From the NCBI RefSeq assembly GCF_001506165.1, contig NZ_CP011427.1, positions 4,092,001-4,156,000 on the forward strand: a stretch of 64,000 nucleotides of DNA. Reading direction: 5' to 3'. The notes below the pieces were generated by a model. It had not been told where the DNA came from. It worked only from the letters and a program-made list of their open reading frames with translations, and ran no database searches. Below, one piece after another: positions 40,445-50,841 of the stretch. How positions within the stretch are numbered: position 1 is the first letter of the stretch; each line of letters opens with the position of its first letter. Position numbers and translations under genes: made by a program. Origin of the DNA: Pantoea vagans. GTDB lineage: Bacteria; Pseudomonadota; Gammaproteobacteria; Enterobacterales; Enterobacteriaceae.

Positions 40445-42313
40445 ATGAGCTCGGATAAGAAGCAGTCCCTTGGCGCAGTCACACTCGCCGCGATTGGCGT
40501 GGTGTATGGCGATATCGGTACCAGCCCGCTCTATACTTTGCGTGAATGTCTCTCTGGCCAGTTCGGCTTTGGCGTGGAACGTGAAGCGGTATTTGGCTTT
40601 TTGTCGCTGATCTTCTGGCTGCTGATTTTAGTGGTGTCACTGAAATACATCAGTTACGTCATGCGTGCCGACAACGCCGGCGAAGGCGGTATCCTAACGT
40701 TAATGTCTCTGGCCGGACGCAATACTGGCGCACGCGCCACGGCGATTCTCGTCATTATGGGCCTGATTGGCGGCAGCTTCTTCTACGGTGAAGTGGTGAT
40801 CACGCCTGCGGTTTCGGTGTTATCGGCGATTGAAGGTCTGGAAATTGCCGCACCGAGTCTGGATACCTACATCGTCCCACTTGCGATTGCTGTGCTAACG
40901 CTGCTGTTTGTGATTCAAAAACACGGTACGGGTATTGTCGGTAAGCTGTTTGCGCCGGTGATGCTGCTGTGGTTTATCATCCTGGCCGTGCTGGGCGCGC
41001 GCAGTATTATCAATAATCCTGACGTGCTTCACGCCATGAACCCGTATTGGGCGATGCACTTCTTTATCCAGTACAAAACAGTGTCATTCTTCGCGCTGGG
41101 CGCGGTAGTGCTGGCCATCACTGGTGTTGAAGCGCTGTATGCCGATATGGGTCACTTCGGTAAATTCCCGATCCGTCTGGCGTGGTTTATTGTTGTGCTG
41201 CCTTCGCTGGTGCTCAACTACTTTGGTCAGGGCGCGCTGTTGTTGAAAAACCCTGAGGCGATCAAAAACCCCTTCTTCCTGCTGGCACCGGACTGGATGC
41301 TCATCCCGATGCTGATTCTGGCAACGCTGGCGACGGTAATCGCTTCACAAGCGGTGATTTCTGGCGTGTTCTCGTTAACGCGCCAGGCGGTGCGTTTGGG
41401 CTATCTGCCGCCAATGCGCATTGTGCATACCTCAGAAGAGGAGTCGGGCCAGATCTACATTCCGGTGATTAACTGGCTGCTCTACTTCTCCGTGGTGATC
41501 GTGATTGTAGGTTTCGAGCATTCCAGCAACCTGGCGGCGGCCTACGGCATTGCGGTAACCGGCACCATGGTGTTGACCGCCATCCTCTGCTCGACAGTGG
41601 CAATTCAGAACTGGCACTGGAACCGCTATCTGGTGGTGCTGATCCTGATCGGTATGCTGTGCATCGACGTCTCGCTATTCTCTGCCAACCTGGTAAAAGT
41701 GTTCTCCGGTGGCTGGTTGCCGCTGACGTTGGCGCTGATGATGTTTATTGTGATGACAACGTGGAAAAGCGAGCGCTTCCGCCTGCTGCGTCGCATGCAT
41801 GAGCACGGCAATTCGCTGGAAGCGATGATCGCCTCACTGGAGAAATCTCCACCGGTGCGTGTGCCGGGCACGGCGGTGTATATGTCGCGAGCGTTGAACG
41901 TGATCCCGTTCGCTATGCTGCATAACCTCAAGCACAACAAAGTGTTGCATGAGCGCGTGGTGCTGCTGACGTTGCGTACTGAAGATGCGCCGTACGTTCA
42001 CAACGTGCGACGTGTGACCATTGAGCTGCTCTCCCCAACGTTCTGGCGTGTGGTGGCCAGTTATGGCTGGCGCGAAACCCCTAACGTGGAGGAGATCTTC
42101 CACCGCTGCGGTCTGGAAGGCCTGAATTGCCGCATGATGGAAACCTCGTTCTTCATGTCGCATGAGTCGCTGATAATCGGCGATCGTCCATGGTATCTGC
42201 GCTTGCGCGGCAAGCTGTTCCTCGCACTGCAACGCAATGCGCTGCGTGCGCCGGACCAGTTTGAGATCCCACCTAACCGCGTTATTGAGCTGGGCACCCA
42301 GGTCGAGATTTAA
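40445..42313 (+). CDS. kup: Low-affinity potassium transporter Kup
   Basis: This 622-residue inner-membrane K+:H+ symporter has 12 predicted segments in the first 440 residues and a cytoplasmic C-terminal domain. The motif [24 protein letters not shown] in TM1 is diagnostic of the KUP family, along with [21 protein letters not shown] and [10 protein letters not shown]. Length equals the E. coli protein. Upstream (40146-40444) is a 299-base gap shared with divergent ravA; I see no sure promoter there. Confidence 0.97.
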   Translation: MSSDKKQSLGAVTLAAIGVVYGDIGTSPLYTLRECLSGQFGFGVEREAVFGFLSLIFWLLILVVSLKYISYVMRADNAGEGGILTLMSLAGRNTGARATAILVIMGLIGGSFFYGEVVITPAVSVLSAIEGLEIAAPSLDTYIVPLAIAVLTLLFVIQKHGTGIVGKLFAPVMLLWFIILAVLGARSIINNPDVLHAMNPYWAMHFFIQYKTVSFFALGAVVLAITGVEALYADMGHFGKFPIRLAWFIVVLPSLVLNYFGQGALLLKNPEAIKNPFFLLAPDWMLIPMLILATLATVIASQAVISGVFSLTRQAVRLGYLPPMRIVHTSEEESGQIYIPVINWLLYFSVVIVIVGFEHSSNLAAAYGIAVTGTMVLTAILCSTVAIQNWHWNRYLVVLILIGMLCIDVSLFSANLVKVFSGGWLPLTLALMMFIVMTTWKSERFRLLRRMHEHGNSLEAMIASLEKSPPVRVPGTAVYMSRALNVIPFAMLHNLKHNKVLHERVVLLTLRTEDAPYVHNVRRVTIELLSPTFWRVVASYGWRETPNVEEIFHRCGLEGLNCRMMETSFFMSHESLIIGDRPWYLRLRGKLFLALQRNALRAPDQFEIPPNRVIELGTQVEI

Positions 42314-42320
42314 AGATACC

Positions 42321-42347
42321 GCGCGTCACCAGCTCAGGGTGACGCGC
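42321..42347. terminator. Hairpin shared by kup and qseC ends
   Basis: The stem GCGCGTCACC/GGTGACGCGC with loop agctcag lies 7 bases past the kup stop and overlaps the last codons of the convergent qseC gene. It is a possible bidirectional end, partly inside coding sequence. No long T run follows. Confidence 0.55.
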
Positions 42348-43657
42348 AAGCCTTGTGGCGTGGCATGGCTAAACGCGATGCGGATACCGTGTAACTGCGC
42401 AATATTCTTCACTATCGACAAGCCCAACCCGCTCCCCGTTTGCGCTTGCCCCGGTGGTCGCCAGAAGCGTTCCCCGAGACGGGCTAGCTGTTCATCGCTA
42501 ACGCCTGGACCATTATCTTCAAGGATGATGGCGCGCGGCTGGAGGATGAACTGAATCCGACTCCCCGGCGGTGCATAGCGCAGCGCGTTATCCAGTAGAT
42601 TGCGCACCAACAAACTCAACAGCAGCGGATGACCGTTCATCACCGGTTCAGCCTCGGTATGCAGTTGCACATCCATCTGCTGCGCCTCAGCCTGAGGGAA
42701 ATGTTCGGCGAGTAAATTTTGCAGCAAAGGTGCCAGTGCAACCGGCTGAAATTCGCTGCGCAGATCGTCAGCTTCCACGCGGGAAAGGGTTAACAGCTGA
42801 TCCACCAGCCGCGTGGCGCGCAGAATGCCGCTGTCGAGTTGCTGTAAAGCGTGTTGGCGCATCACTTCATCATCATCAGCGAGTTGAATCACTTCGCTCT
42901 GCACACGCAAGGCGGCCAGCGGGCTGCGCAACTCGTGTGCGGCATCAGAGGTAAAACGGCGCTCGCGTTGCACCAGCTCTGCCATGCGCCGAAACAGCCC
43001 ATTCAATGCAATGACCAGCGGCTTTACCTCTTTGGGTAAACGCGTATCGGCGAGTGGTGTTGCGTCATCGGGGGCTCGCTGCTTGAGTGATGCGGTGAGG
43101 CGCTTAAGCGGACGTAGTTCAAACCAAACCAGCACCAGCAGCATCAGAAGCATGAAAGGCATGGCGTATAGCCATGGCATCAAACTCGCCAGAGCCAGAT
43201 CGCGCGTCATGTCGTCACGGTATTCCCACTCCTGGCCGACGACAACGCGATAGCTTTTATCTTCAGAAGTTAGCCACAACAGCCGCCAACTGTCCTTATC
43301 GCCACGTAAGCGGCCATCACGGAAGCCGTCGCGCTTATCATCAAACTGCAAATCGCGCCCGTTTTCACCGTCATTCAGCAATGGCTGACCGTCTGCACGG
43401 AAGATGGCGAAAGCCAGCGCGTCATCATCCTGATCGCCACGATGATGGCGCAGAATGGTTTTCGTTTTGGGTAGCGAAGCGGCGTGCAAGCTGGTGGGGT
43501 CGAGCGCCAGCAGGCGTTTAGCAAACAGCATTTGCTGGGTATCGAATAACTCATTCACGGTGTCGCGGGTCTGATGCCAGGCGCTGTAGCTGGCGACACC
43601 ACCACACAACACGATCAGCAGCACAAAGCCGATCGCCAGCCGAAGAAACAGGCTCAT
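42326..43657 (-). CDS. qseC: Sensor histidine kinase QseC
   Basis: This 443-residue inner-membrane kinase has TM1 ([21 protein letters not shown]), a periplasmic sensor loop of about 130 residues and TM2 ([21 protein letters not shown]). Then follow a HAMP-like linker, the H box [21 protein letters not shown], the N box [14 protein letters not shown], and the G boxes LEDNGPGV and [13 protein letters not shown]. It phosphorylates QseB and has been linked to hormone-like signals and to metals in E. coli. It overlaps qseB by four bases. The set here is qseB-qseC on the minus strand with ygiW divergent, whereas E. coli has ygiW in the same direction. Confidence 0.9.
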   Translation of the reverse strand: MSLFLRLAIGFVLLIVLCGGVASYSAWHQTRDTVNELFDTQQMLFAKRLLALDPTSLHAASLPKTKTILRHHRGDQDDDALAFAIFRADGQPLLNDGENGRDLQFDDKRDGFRDGRLRGDKDSWRLLWLTSEDKSYRVVVGQEWEYRDDMTRDLALASLMPWLYAMPFMLLMLLVLVWFELRPLKRLTASLKQRAPDDATPLADTRLPKEVKPLVIALNGLFRRMAELVQRERRFTSDAAHELRSPLAALRVQSEVIQLADDDEVMRQHALQQLDSGILRATRLVDQLLTLSRVEADDLRSEFQPVALAPLLQNLLAEHFPQAEAQQMDVQLHTEAEPVMNGHPLLLSLLVRNLLDNALRYAPPGSRIQFILQPRAIILEDNGPGVSDEQLARLGERFWRPPGQAQTGSGLGLSIVKNIAQLHGIRIAFSHATPQGLRVTLSW

Positions 43658-44316
43658 TCTGCTGCACCAAGCATATAACCCACGCCATGTACGGTGCGGA
43701 TAAATGCACTGCCCAGCTTTTTGCGCAGATGATGAATATGCACTTCCACCGCATTGCTGGAGACATCGTCATCCCAATTGTAGAGTTTTTCCTCCAGCTG
43801 ACTGCGCGTTAGCACGCGGCCAGGGTTGCGCATAAACAGCTCAAGCAATGCCAGTTCGCGACTTTTCAAACTGATGGCTTCACCCTCAAGCCAGACGCTG
43901 TGGCTGGCCGGCGCCAGCACCACTTTGCCGTGTTTCAATTCAGGCTGCAGCTGCCCATGGCGGCGGCGAATCAGCGCCTGCAAACGTGCGGCGACTTCGC
44001 TGAGGGCAAAGGGTTTGCAGAGATAGTCGTCTGCACCAAGCTGTAACCCCTGAACACGTTGATCGAGGGCGTCACGCGCAGTGAGGATCAGTACCGGCAC
44101 ATCCGCGCCCTGCTCACGCCACTGACGCAGGATCTCCAGACCATCGCGTTCCGGCAGCGAAAGATCCAACACCACCGCATCCCACGGCGCGGCCGCCAGC
44201 GCCTGATAACCTGCTTCGCCGGACACGAACCAGTCCACGCTGAAGCCGAGTTTGATTAAGCCCACTTTCAGGCCATCACCAATCAGCGTGTCATCCTCAA
44301 TCAACAAAATGCGCAT
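43654..44316 (-). CDS. qseB: Response regulator QseB
   Basis: This 220-residue OmpR/PhoB-type regulator has the receiver acidic pair in [10 protein letters not shown], the phosphoacceptor Asp51 ([16 protein letters not shown]), Lys in the YLCKPF loop and a winged-helix DNA-binding domain ([34 protein letters not shown]). The start MRILLIEDD is chosen with AGGAG upstream. A longer frame of 25 codons reaches into the divergent promoter region and is not supported. Confidence 0.93.
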   Translation of the reverse strand: MRILLIEDDTLIGDGLKVGLIKLGFSVDWFVSGEAGYQALAAAPWDAVVLDLSLPERDGLEILRQWREQGADVPVLILTARDALDQRVQGLQLGADDYLCKPFALSEVAARLQALIRRRHGQLQPELKHGKVVLAPASHSVWLEGEAISLKSRELALLELFMRNPGRVLTRSQLEEKLYNWDDDVSSNAVEVHIHHLRKKLGSAFIRTVHGVGYMLGAAE

Positions 44317-44476
44317 GCCCTTCTCCTCTTCTGCTTGGGTGGTTATACGAAGCAGAACCCCGCTTGTACAGTGCAAATCGCTGCAAATCACCTATTTTTT
44401 CTCTTTAAGATCCTGTTAAGAACCTTATGGTGAAATGGCTCCTGACTTCCGCACATTCATGGAAAAGAGGTGAAAA

Positions 44477-44872
44477 ATGAAAAAGAGTGCAGCGATCTTA
44501 GCCATTGTGATGTTGGCCGCCACGCCCGTTCTGGCCGCGCAACAAGGTGGGTTTGTGGACCCCAATGCGCCGAAAACCCAGGTTCACGCCGGTGGATTCC
44601 AGGCTGACAACACCAGCGTTGTGACGGTGAAACAAGCCGAAGAGATGAAAGACGATAGCTGGATCACCGTGCGCGGCAATCTTGATAAGCAAATCGGTGA
44701 TGAAGACTATTTGTTCCGCGACAGCAGCGGCACCATGAAAGTAGAGATCGACCACAAGCGCTGGCATGGTCAGACCATCACGCCGAAAGATCAGGTCGAA
44801 CTGACGGGTGAACTGGATAAAGACTTCAACGCCATTGAGTTGGACGTTAAACAGGTTCGCAAACTGCCATAA
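44477..44872 (+). CDS. ygiW: Periplasmic OB-fold stress protein YgiW (VisP-like)
   Basis: This 131-residue exported protein of the bacterial OB-fold family has a signal peptide ([20 protein letters not shown]). The OB-fold segment [52 protein letters not shown] is closely like that of E. coli YgiW and Salmonella VisP. In E. coli ygiW is upstream of qseBC; here it is divergent from qseB, with a 160-base region that likely holds QseB-controlled promoters. Confidence 0.93.
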   Translation: MKKSAAILAIVMLAATPVLAAQQGGFVDPNAPKTQVHAGGFQADNTSVVTVKQAEEMKDDSWITVRGNLDKQIGDEDYLFRDSSGTMKVEIDHKRWHGQTITPKDQVELTGELDKDFNAIELDVKQVRKLP

Positions 44873-44880
44873 CACCCTCC

Positions 44881-44910
44881 AGAGCCGCTTCAGCGGCTCT
44901 TTTCTTTTTC
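44881..44910 (+). terminator. ygiW terminator
   Basis: A stem AGAGCCGCT-tc-AGCGGCTCT is followed by a T-rich run (ttttctttttc). It lies 8 bases past the ygiW stop and ends that transcript before the ribose operon. Confidence 0.92.
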
Positions 44911-44934
44911 CAAAATCAAATTTTATCCGGTACA

Positions 44935-45029
44935 AGCGAAACGTTTCGATGGCGATCACATTTCCGTGATATCGCCATTGAGTTGCCCTGCGCATTTAAT
45001 ACACTCCCAATCAGCGAAACGTTTCGCTG
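44935..45029 (+). promoter_or_regulatory. Ribose operon control region: two RbsR operators and a CRP-like site
   Basis: The main operator is a perfect 18-base palindrome CAGCGAAACGTTTCGCTG at 45012-45029, identical in form to the E. coli RbsR site and 13 bases before the rbsD ATG. A second, weaker palindrome (AGCGAAACGTTTCGAT, 44935-44950) lies about 78 bases upstream. The CRP candidate is 44942-44963, with a perfect right half GATCACATTT and a poor left half, overlapping the second operator. Repression by RbsR and activation by CRP-cAMP are inferred. Confidence 0.78.
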
Positions 45030-45042
45030 TGGAGTGGAAGAA

Positions 45043-45462
45043 ATGAAAAAAGGTCGCTTGTTAAACGCTGAAGTCTCTCATGTGATTGCCCGCCTGGGGC
45101 ACACCGACACGCTGACGATTGCTGATGCAGGCTTGCCGATCCCGGCCGGTCCGCAGCGTATCGATCTGGCGTTGACGCCGGGAACCCCCGAATTTTTGCA
45201 GGTGGTTGATGTTGTCACGCAGGAGATGCAAGTCGAAAGCGCCCTGATGGCGGAGGAGATCAAGCAGCACAATCCGCAGCTTCACAGCGCACTGCTCGCC
45301 GTGCTCGATGCCTTGCAACAGCACCAGGGGAATATCATCACCATTCGTTACACCAGCCATGAACAGTTCAAACAACAGACTCAGCGTAGTCAGGCGGTCA
45401 TTCGCAGCGGAGAGTGCTCTCCGTATGCGAATGTCATCCTGAGCGCTGGCGTGACCTTCTGA
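45043..45462 (+). CDS. rbsD: D-ribose pyranase RbsD
   Basis: This 139-residue pyranase interconverts beta-pyranose and beta-furanose forms of ribose. The sequence [34 protein letters not shown] is diagnostic, with the catalytic His in VIARLGHTD and conserved [18 protein letters not shown] at the C-terminus. The start MKKGRLL is preferred to one 20 codons earlier because GGAGTGGAAG precedes it and the longer frame would run over the operator. It is the first gene of rbsDACBKR. Confidence 0.96.
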   Translation: MKKGRLLNAEVSHVIARLGHTDTLTIADAGLPIPAGPQRIDLALTPGTPEFLQVVDVVTQEMQVESALMAEEIKQHNPQLHSALLAVLDALQQHQGNIITIRYTSHEQFKQQTQRSQAVIRSGECSPYANVILSAGVTF

Positions 45463-45469
45463 GGCCGTT

Positions 45470-46978
45470 ATGCAACCGTTATTGCAACTCAAAGGGATTG
45501 AAAAGTCGTTTCCTGGTGTAAAAGCGCTGAATGGTGCCTCGCTGGCCGTTTATCCGGGCCGCGTGATGGCACTGGTCGGGGAAAACGGTGCGGGTAAATC
45601 CACCATGATGAAAGTGCTGACTGGCATTTACAGCATGGATGCCGGTTCGCTGCAGTGGCTGGGTAAGGATGTGGCTTTTTCTGGACCGAAAGCGTCGCAG
45701 GAAGCGGGCATTGGTATCATCCATCAGGAACTGAACCTGATTCCGCAATTGACCGTGGCAGAGAATATTTTCCTCGGTCGCGAATTTGTTAACCGCTTTG
45801 GCCGTATCCAGTGGCAACGGATGTATGCCGAGGCGGACGCTTTATTACATCGCCTCAACTTACGCTTCAATAGCCATAAGCTGGTGGGCGATTTATCGAT
45901 TGGCGATCAGCAAATGGTTGAGATTGCCAAAGTGCTGAGCTTCGAGTCACAGGTCATCATTATGGATGAACCCACCGATGCCCTGACCGATACCGAGACC
46001 TTGTCGCTGTTCCGCGTGATCAACGAGCTGAAAGCCCAAGGCTGCGGCATCGTGTATATCTCGCACCGCATGAAAGAGATCTTCGAAATTTGCGATGACG
46101 TGACCGTATTCCGTGACGGCCAGTTTATTGCCGAGCGCGCGGTCAGCGATCTCAGTGAAGAGAGTCTGATCGAGATGATGGTCGGCCGTAAGCTGGAAGA
46201 TCAATATCCGCATATCGATCAAGCCCCGGGGGAGGTTCGCCTGAAGGTGGAGCACCTCAGCGGTCCGGGTGTGGATGACGTCAGCTTCACTTTACGTAAA
46301 GGCGAAATTCTGGGCATTTCCGGCCTGATGGGCGCGGGACGTACTGAACTGATGAAAGTGCTGTACGGTGCGCTGCCACGCACGCACGGTAAGGTCACGC
46401 TGAACGGGCGCGAAATCACCACCCGATCCCCACAGGACGGTTTGGCAAACGGCATCGTTTATATCTCAGAAGACCGCAAGCGTGATGGCCTGGTACTCGG
46501 CATGTCGGTGAAAGAGAACATGTCGCTGACGGCGCTGCGCTATTTCAGCCGGTCTGCGGGCAACCTCAAACACAGTGAAGAACTGTTAGCGGTGGGTGAT
46601 TTTATCCGCCTGTTCAACGTCAAAACCCCTTCGATGGAGCAGCCGATTGGCCTGCTGTCTGGCGGAAACCAACAGAAAGTGGCAATTGCGCGCGGATTGA
46701 TGACGCGTCCAGACGTGTTGATTCTTGATGAACCGACCCGTGGTGTAGACGTAGGCGCAAAAAAAGAGATTTATCAGTTAATTAACCAGTTCAAAGCCGA
46801 AGGGCTAAGCATCATTTTGGTGTCGTCGGAAATGCCGGAAGTACTGGGCATGAGCGATCGCATCCTGGTGATGCATGAAGGCCACCTGAGTGGCGAATTT
46901 TCCCGTGAGCAGGCTACCCAGGAATCCCTGATGGCGGCAGCAGTCGGTAAGCAACACAGCGAGGAATTAGTTGTATGA
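45470..46978 (+). CDS. rbsA: Ribose ABC transporter ATP-binding protein RbsA
   Basis: This 502-residue protein has two fused ABC domains. The first has Walker [10 protein letters not shown], signature [13 protein letters not shown] and Walker [14 protein letters not shown]. The second has the degenerate P-loop [10 protein letters not shown], signature [15 protein letters not shown] and Walker [15 protein letters not shown], as is usual for the CUT2 family. It powers ribose uptake. Its last four bases overlap rbsC. Confidence 0.97.
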   Translation: MQPLLQLKGIEKSFPGVKALNGASLAVYPGRVMALVGENGAGKSTMMKVLTGIYSMDAGSLQWLGKDVAFSGPKASQEAGIGIIHQELNLIPQLTVAENIFLGREFVNRFGRIQWQRMYAEADALLHRLNLRFNSHKLVGDLSIGDQQMVEIAKVLSFESQVIIMDEPTDALTDTETLSLFRVINELKAQGCGIVYISHRMKEIFEICDDVTVFRDGQFIAERAVSDLSEESLIEMMVGRKLEDQYPHIDQAPGEVRLKVEHLSGPGVDDVSFTLRKGEILGISGLMGAGRTELMKVLYGALPRTHGKVTLNGREITTRSPQDGLANGIVYISEDRKRDGLVLGMSVKENMSLTALRYFSRSAGNLKHSEELLAVGDFIRLFNVKTPSMEQPIGLLSGGNQQKVAIARGLMTRPDVLILDEPTRGVDVGAKKEIYQLINQFKAEGLSIILVSSEMPEVLGMSDRILVMHEGHLSGEFSREQATQESLMAAAVGKQHSEELVV

Positions 46979-47946
46979 GCACCCAAACCTTACCCGCCAG
47001 CCGTCGCTGGTTCAGCAAAGCCTGGCTGCTGGAGCAGAAATCGCTGATTGCGCTGATCGTGCTGATTGCCGTGGTGGCGAGTCAAAGTCCAAACTTTTTC
47101 ACCGTCGCCAATATGTTCAACATCCTGCAGCAGACGTCGGTCAACGCCATTATGGCGGTTGGTATGACGCTGGTGATTTTGACTTCGGGTATCGATCTGT
47201 CCGTGGGGTCGCTGCTGGCGCTGACCGGTGCGGTCGCGGCCTCGATTGTGGGTCTGGAAGTGAACGCGCTGGTGGCGGTGGCCGCTTCGCTGGCATTGGG
47301 TGCGGCGATTGGCGGTATTACCGGCGTGATTGTCGCACGTGGCAAGGTGCAGGCTTTTATCGCCACCTTAGTCATGATGCTGCTGCTGCGCGGTGTCACC
47401 ATGGTGTACACCAACGGCAGCCCGATCAACACCGGCTTCAGTGATAACGCTGATCTCTTTGGCTGGTTCGGGATTGGGCGTCCGCTGGGGATCCCAACAC
47501 CAGTATGGCTGATGGCAGTGGTGTTCGCGCTGGCCTGGTACATGCTGCATCACACACGTCTGGGCCGCTACATCTATGCGTTGGGTGGTAACGAAGCGGC
47601 AACGCGTCTGTCAGGCATTAACGTTAACCGCGTAAAAATCATCGTTTATTCATTATGCGGTCTGCTGGCAGCGCTGGCCGGCACCATTGAAGTGGCGCGC
47701 CTCTCGTCTGCCCAACCGACGGCGGGCACTGGCTATGAACTGGATGCGATTGCTGCCGTTGTATTGGGCGGAACCAGTCTGGCGGGCGGTAAGGGTCGCA
47801 TTATGGGCACGTTGATTGGTGCGCTGATCCTTGGCTTCCTGAACAATGGCCTGAATCTGATGGGTGTGTCTTCTTACTACCAAATGATTGTTAAAGCCGT
47901 AGTCATTCTGCTGGCGGTGCTGGTGGATAACAAAAGCAGTAAGTAA
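46975..47946 (+). CDS. rbsC: Ribose ABC transporter permease RbsC
   Basis: This 323-residue inner-membrane permease has about 10 hydrophobic segments. [21 protein letters not shown] and [19 protein letters not shown] are CUT2-permease signatures, and [37 protein letters not shown] is the C-terminal motif. It forms the transmembrane channel with RbsA and takes ribose from RbsB. It overlaps rbsA and precedes rbsB by 27 bases. Confidence 0.97.
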   Translation: MSTQTLPASRRWFSKAWLLEQKSLIALIVLIAVVASQSPNFFTVANMFNILQQTSVNAIMAVGMTLVILTSGIDLSVGSLLALTGAVAASIVGLEVNALVAVAASLALGAAIGGITGVIVARGKVQAFIATLVMMLLLRGVTMVYTNGSPINTGFSDNADLFGWFGIGRPLGIPTPVWLMAVVFALAWYMLHHTRLGRYIYALGGNEAATRLSGINVNRVKIIVYSLCGLLAALAGTIEVARLSSAQPTAGTGYELDAIAAVVLGGTSLAGGKGRIMGTLIGALILGFLNNGLNLMGVSSYYQMIVKAVVILLAVLVDNKSSK

Positions 47947-47973
47947 CTCTGACCTTCACACAGGATTATATAA

Positions 47974-48849
47974 ATGAAAAAGTTAACTGCATTGGCCGTC
48001 ATCCTTGGCGCCACCCTCAGTGCTGGCGCGATGGCAAAGGACACCATTGCGTTGGTGGTATCGACTCTGAATAATCCGTTCTTTGTGTCACTGAAAGATG
48101 GCGCACAGAAAGAAGCCGACAAACTGGGTTATAACCTGGTGGTGTTGGATTCACAGAACAACCCGGCAAAAGAGCTGGCGAACGTGCAGGATCTGACTGT
48201 GCGCGGCACCAAGCTGATGCTGATCAACCCAACGGACTCTGATGCCGTGGGTAACGCCGTGAAAATGGCAAACCAGGCGAACATTCCGGTGATCACCCTG
48301 GACCGTGTGGCTGCTCAAGGTACCGTGGTGAGCCACGTGGCGTCTGACAACCGCTTCGGCGGCAAAATGGCCGGTGACTTCATCGCGAAGAAACTGGGCG
48401 ATGGCGCCAAAATCATCGAACTGCAGGGCATTGCCGGTACTTCCGCGGCGCGTGAGCGTGGTGAAGGTTTCAAACAGGCCGCTGATGCACACAAATTTAA
48501 TATCCTGGCGAGCCAGCCTGCAGACTTCGACCGTACTAAAGGTCTGAACGTGATGCAGAACCTGCTGCAAGCGCATCCAGACGTGCAGGCGGTATTTGCG
48601 CAGAACGATGAGATGGCACTGGGCGCACTGCGTGCACTGCAGACCGCAGGTAAAACCGATGTGCTGGTGGTCGGCTTCGACGGCACCGCTGACGGTGTGA
48701 AAGCAGTAGAATCCGGTAAACTGACCGCTACTGTCGCGCAGATGCCTGATAAAATTGGCGTGATTGGCGTTGATACTGCAGATAAAGTGCTGAAAGGCGA
48801 GAAAGTGCAGGCGGTTAACCCAGTAGACCTGAAGCTGGTTACCAAATAA
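47974..48849 (+). CDS. rbsB: Periplasmic ribose-binding protein RbsB
   Basis: This 291-residue protein has a signal peptide ([21 protein letters not shown], cut before KDTIALVV). The ribose-binding fold is [26 protein letters not shown], with [16 protein letters not shown] and [14 protein letters not shown]. In E. coli it also feeds the Trg chemoreceptor. It is followed by a hairpin that probably lowers expression of the downstream rbsK and rbsR. Confidence 0.97.
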   Translation: MKKLTALAVILGATLSAGAMAKDTIALVVSTLNNPFFVSLKDGAQKEADKLGYNLVVLDSQNNPAKELANVQDLTVRGTKLMLINPTDSDAVGNAVKMANQANIPVITLDRVAAQGTVVSHVASDNRFGGKMAGDFIAKKLGDGAKIIELQGIAGTSAARERGEGFKQAADAHKFNILASQPADFDRTKGLNVMQNLLQAHPDVQAVFAQNDEMALGALRALQTAGKTDVLVVGFDGTADGVKAVESGKLTATVAQMPDKIGVIGVDTADKVLKGEKVQAVNPVDLKLVTK

Positions 48850-48873
48850 AAAAGCAAAGAAAAGCATGGCAAC

Positions 48874-48900
48874 GCGCCACCTTCCCGGTGGCGCAATTTT
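48874..48900 (+). terminator. Attenuating hairpin between rbsB and rbsK
   Basis: A perfect 8-base stem GCGCCACC-ttccc-GGTGGCGC is followed by aatttt, 24 bases past the rbsB stop. It is a partial terminator typical of transport operons in which the binding protein is made in excess. Confidence 0.7.
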
Positions 48901-48914
48901 CTGGATCAAACCCG

Positions 48915-49844
48915 ATGAACACAAACGCAAAACTGGCGGTACTTGGCAGCATTAATGCTGACCACATCCTTAACCTCACCCATTTTCCTCGTCCCGGTGA
49001 AACGGTGATCGGAAAACAGTATCAGATTGCTTTTGGGGGGAAAGGGGCGAACCAGGCTGTGGCAGCCGGTCGTGCCGGTGCTGACATTGCTTTTATTGCC
49101 TGTGTTGGCGCTGATGATATCGGCGAACGTATCCGCCAGCAGTTGCAGCAGGACCGCATTGATACGGCACCGGTTGAAACCGTTGCCGATGAAGCCACCG
49201 GTGTGGCGATGATCTTCGTGAATGGCGAAGGTGAAAATAATATCGGCATCTATTCTGGTGCCAACGCAGCACTCACTCCAGAGTGTGTAGATCGTCATCA
49301 GCAGGTGATTGCCCAGGCAAAAGCGCTGTTGATGCAGCTGGAGTCTCCGCTGGAAAGCGTATTCGCAGCGGCAAAAATTGCGCGTGCCAACGCCACGCAG
49401 GTCATTTTGAATCCCGCACCGGCAACGCATTTGTCTGATGAGTTGCTGGCGTTGATTGACATCATTACACCGAATGAAACCGAGGCCGAAATTTTGACCG
49501 GTATCGCGGTGAAGAGTGATGAAGACGCGGCGCGTGCCGCGCAGGCGTTGCATGACAAAGGAATTCACACGGTACTGCTCACCTTGGGTCGCCGTGGTGT
49601 GTGGCTGAGTGAGCAAGGCAAGGGTGTACGCATTCCGGGCTTTAGCGTGCAGGCGATTGATACCATTGCCGCTGGCGATACCTTCAACGGTGCCTTTATT
49701 ACCGCGCGTCTGGAAGGGGTTGCGATGCATGATGCAGTGCGTTTTGCCCATGCCGCTGCCGCCATTGCGGTAACGCGTCCGGGTGCGCAGCCCTCAGTGC
49801 CGTGGCGCACTGAGATCGATACCTTCCTGCAACAACAGGGTTAA
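48915..49844 (+). CDS. rbsK: Ribokinase RbsK
   Basis: This 309-residue PfkB-family kinase converts D-ribose to ribose 5-phosphate. The N-terminal motif is [23 protein letters not shown] with [15 protein letters not shown]. The C-terminal [18 protein letters not shown] carries the catalytic Asp and anion hole. The start MNTNAKL is chosen as the family N-terminus. It is followed by rbsR after 4 bases. Confidence 0.96.
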   Translation: MNTNAKLAVLGSINADHILNLTHFPRPGETVIGKQYQIAFGGKGANQAVAAGRAGADIAFIACVGADDIGERIRQQLQQDRIDTAPVETVADEATGVAMIFVNGEGENNIGIYSGANAALTPECVDRHQQVIAQAKALLMQLESPLESVFAAAKIARANATQVILNPAPATHLSDELLALIDIITPNETEAEILTGIAVKSDEDAARAAQALHDKGIHTVLLTLGRRGVWLSEQGKGVRIPGFSVQAIDTIAAGDTFNGAFITARLEGVAMHDAVRFAHAAAAIAVTRPGAQPSVPWRTEIDTFLQQQG

Positions 49845-49848
49845 GCCT

Positions 49849-50841
49849 TTGGCGACCATGAAAGATGTCGCCCGCCTGGCGGGCGTCTCTACCTCCACCG
49901 TTTCCCACGTCATTAATAACAATCGCTTTGTCAGCGAACAGGTGCGGGAAAAGGTCGAACAGGCGATTCGTGAACTGAACTACGCCCCGTCGGCACTGGC
50001 ACGTAGCCTGAAGATCAATCAAACCCGCACCATTGGCATGCTTCTGACAGCCAGCAGTAACCCGTTCTACTCCGAAGTGGTACGCGGCGTGGAGAATAGC
50101 TGCTACGAACGCGGTTATAGCCTGATTCTGTGCAATACCGAAGGTGACGAGGAGCGTATGAATCGCAGCCTCGAAACGCTGATGCAAAAGCGCGTCGATG
50201 GCTTGCTGATGATGTGTACTGAAACGCATCTTCCCTCTGCCGAGATCCTCAATCGTTATCCCTCGGTACCGATGGTGATGATGGACTGGGCTCCGTTTGA
50301 AGGGCGTGGCGACATTATTCAGGACAATGCGCTGCTGGGAGGGGAACTGGCGACACAGCATCTTATCGATCGTGGCTACACGCGGATTGCCTGTATTGCT
50401 GGACCACAAGATAAAACCCCGGCGCGTTTGCGTCTGGAGGGTTTCCACAAAGCGATGGCCAGCAGTGGATTGCCGGTATTGCCGGGTTATGTGGTTGACG
50501 GTGATTTCGAGTTTCAGGGTGGTTTCAACGCGATGAATCAGTTACTGACATTAGATTCGCTGCCAGATGCAGTCTTCACCAGCAACGATGCCATGGCGGT
50601 GGGGGTTTACCATGCGCTATTTCAGGCGGGATTACGTGTGCCGCAAGATATTGCCGTGATGGGTTATGACAATATCGAACTGGCTCGTTATCTCACGCCA
50701 CCGCTCAGCACCATTCATCAACCGAAAGATGAATTAGGCGAACTGGCGATTGATACGCTGATTCATCGCATGCGTGACCCCGACGCCAGCCAGCAAACGC
50801 TGGTATTGACGCCGGAGCTGGTGGATCGCGGTTCGGTTTAA
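49849..50841 (+). CDS. rbsR: Ribose operon repressor RbsR
   Basis: This 330-residue LacI-family repressor has [32 protein letters not shown], the hinge [11 protein letters not shown] and the ribose-binding domain [25 protein letters not shown] start it at TTG (L/M-A-T-M-K-D) because this gives the E. coli length and N-terminus (MATMKDV) and places AGGG at proper distance. The first ATG is three codons later. It is the last gene of rbsDACBKR. Its TAA overlaps the TTA stop of the convergent hsrA gene by three bases. Confidence 0.94.
   Translation: MATMKDVARLAGVSTSTVSHVINNNRFVSEQVREKVEQAIRELNYAPSALARSLKINQTRTIGMLLTASSNPFYSEVVRGVENSCYERGYSLILCNTEGDEERMNRSLETLMQKRVDGLLMMCTETHLPSAEILNRYPSVPMVMMDWAPFEGRGDIIQDNALLGGELATQHLIDRGYTRIACIAGPQDKTPARLRLEGFHKAMASSGLPVLPGYVVDGDFEFQGGFNAMNQLLTLDSLPDAVFTSNDAMAVGVYHALFQAGLRVPQDIAVMGYDNIELARYLTPPLSTIHQPKDELGELAIDTLIHRMRDPDASQQTLVLTPELVDRGSV

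Noticed and set aside
44951..44976. ggcgat...atcgcc inverted repeat in the rbs promoter as a separate operator
   Set aside because: It overlaps the CRP candidate and its arms are split by a two-base offset; the perfect RbsR palindrome nearby explains control better.
48151..48930. 259-residue minus-strand frame opposite rbsB
   Set aside because: Shadow of rbsB with unlikely Cys/His composition; the real gene is clear.
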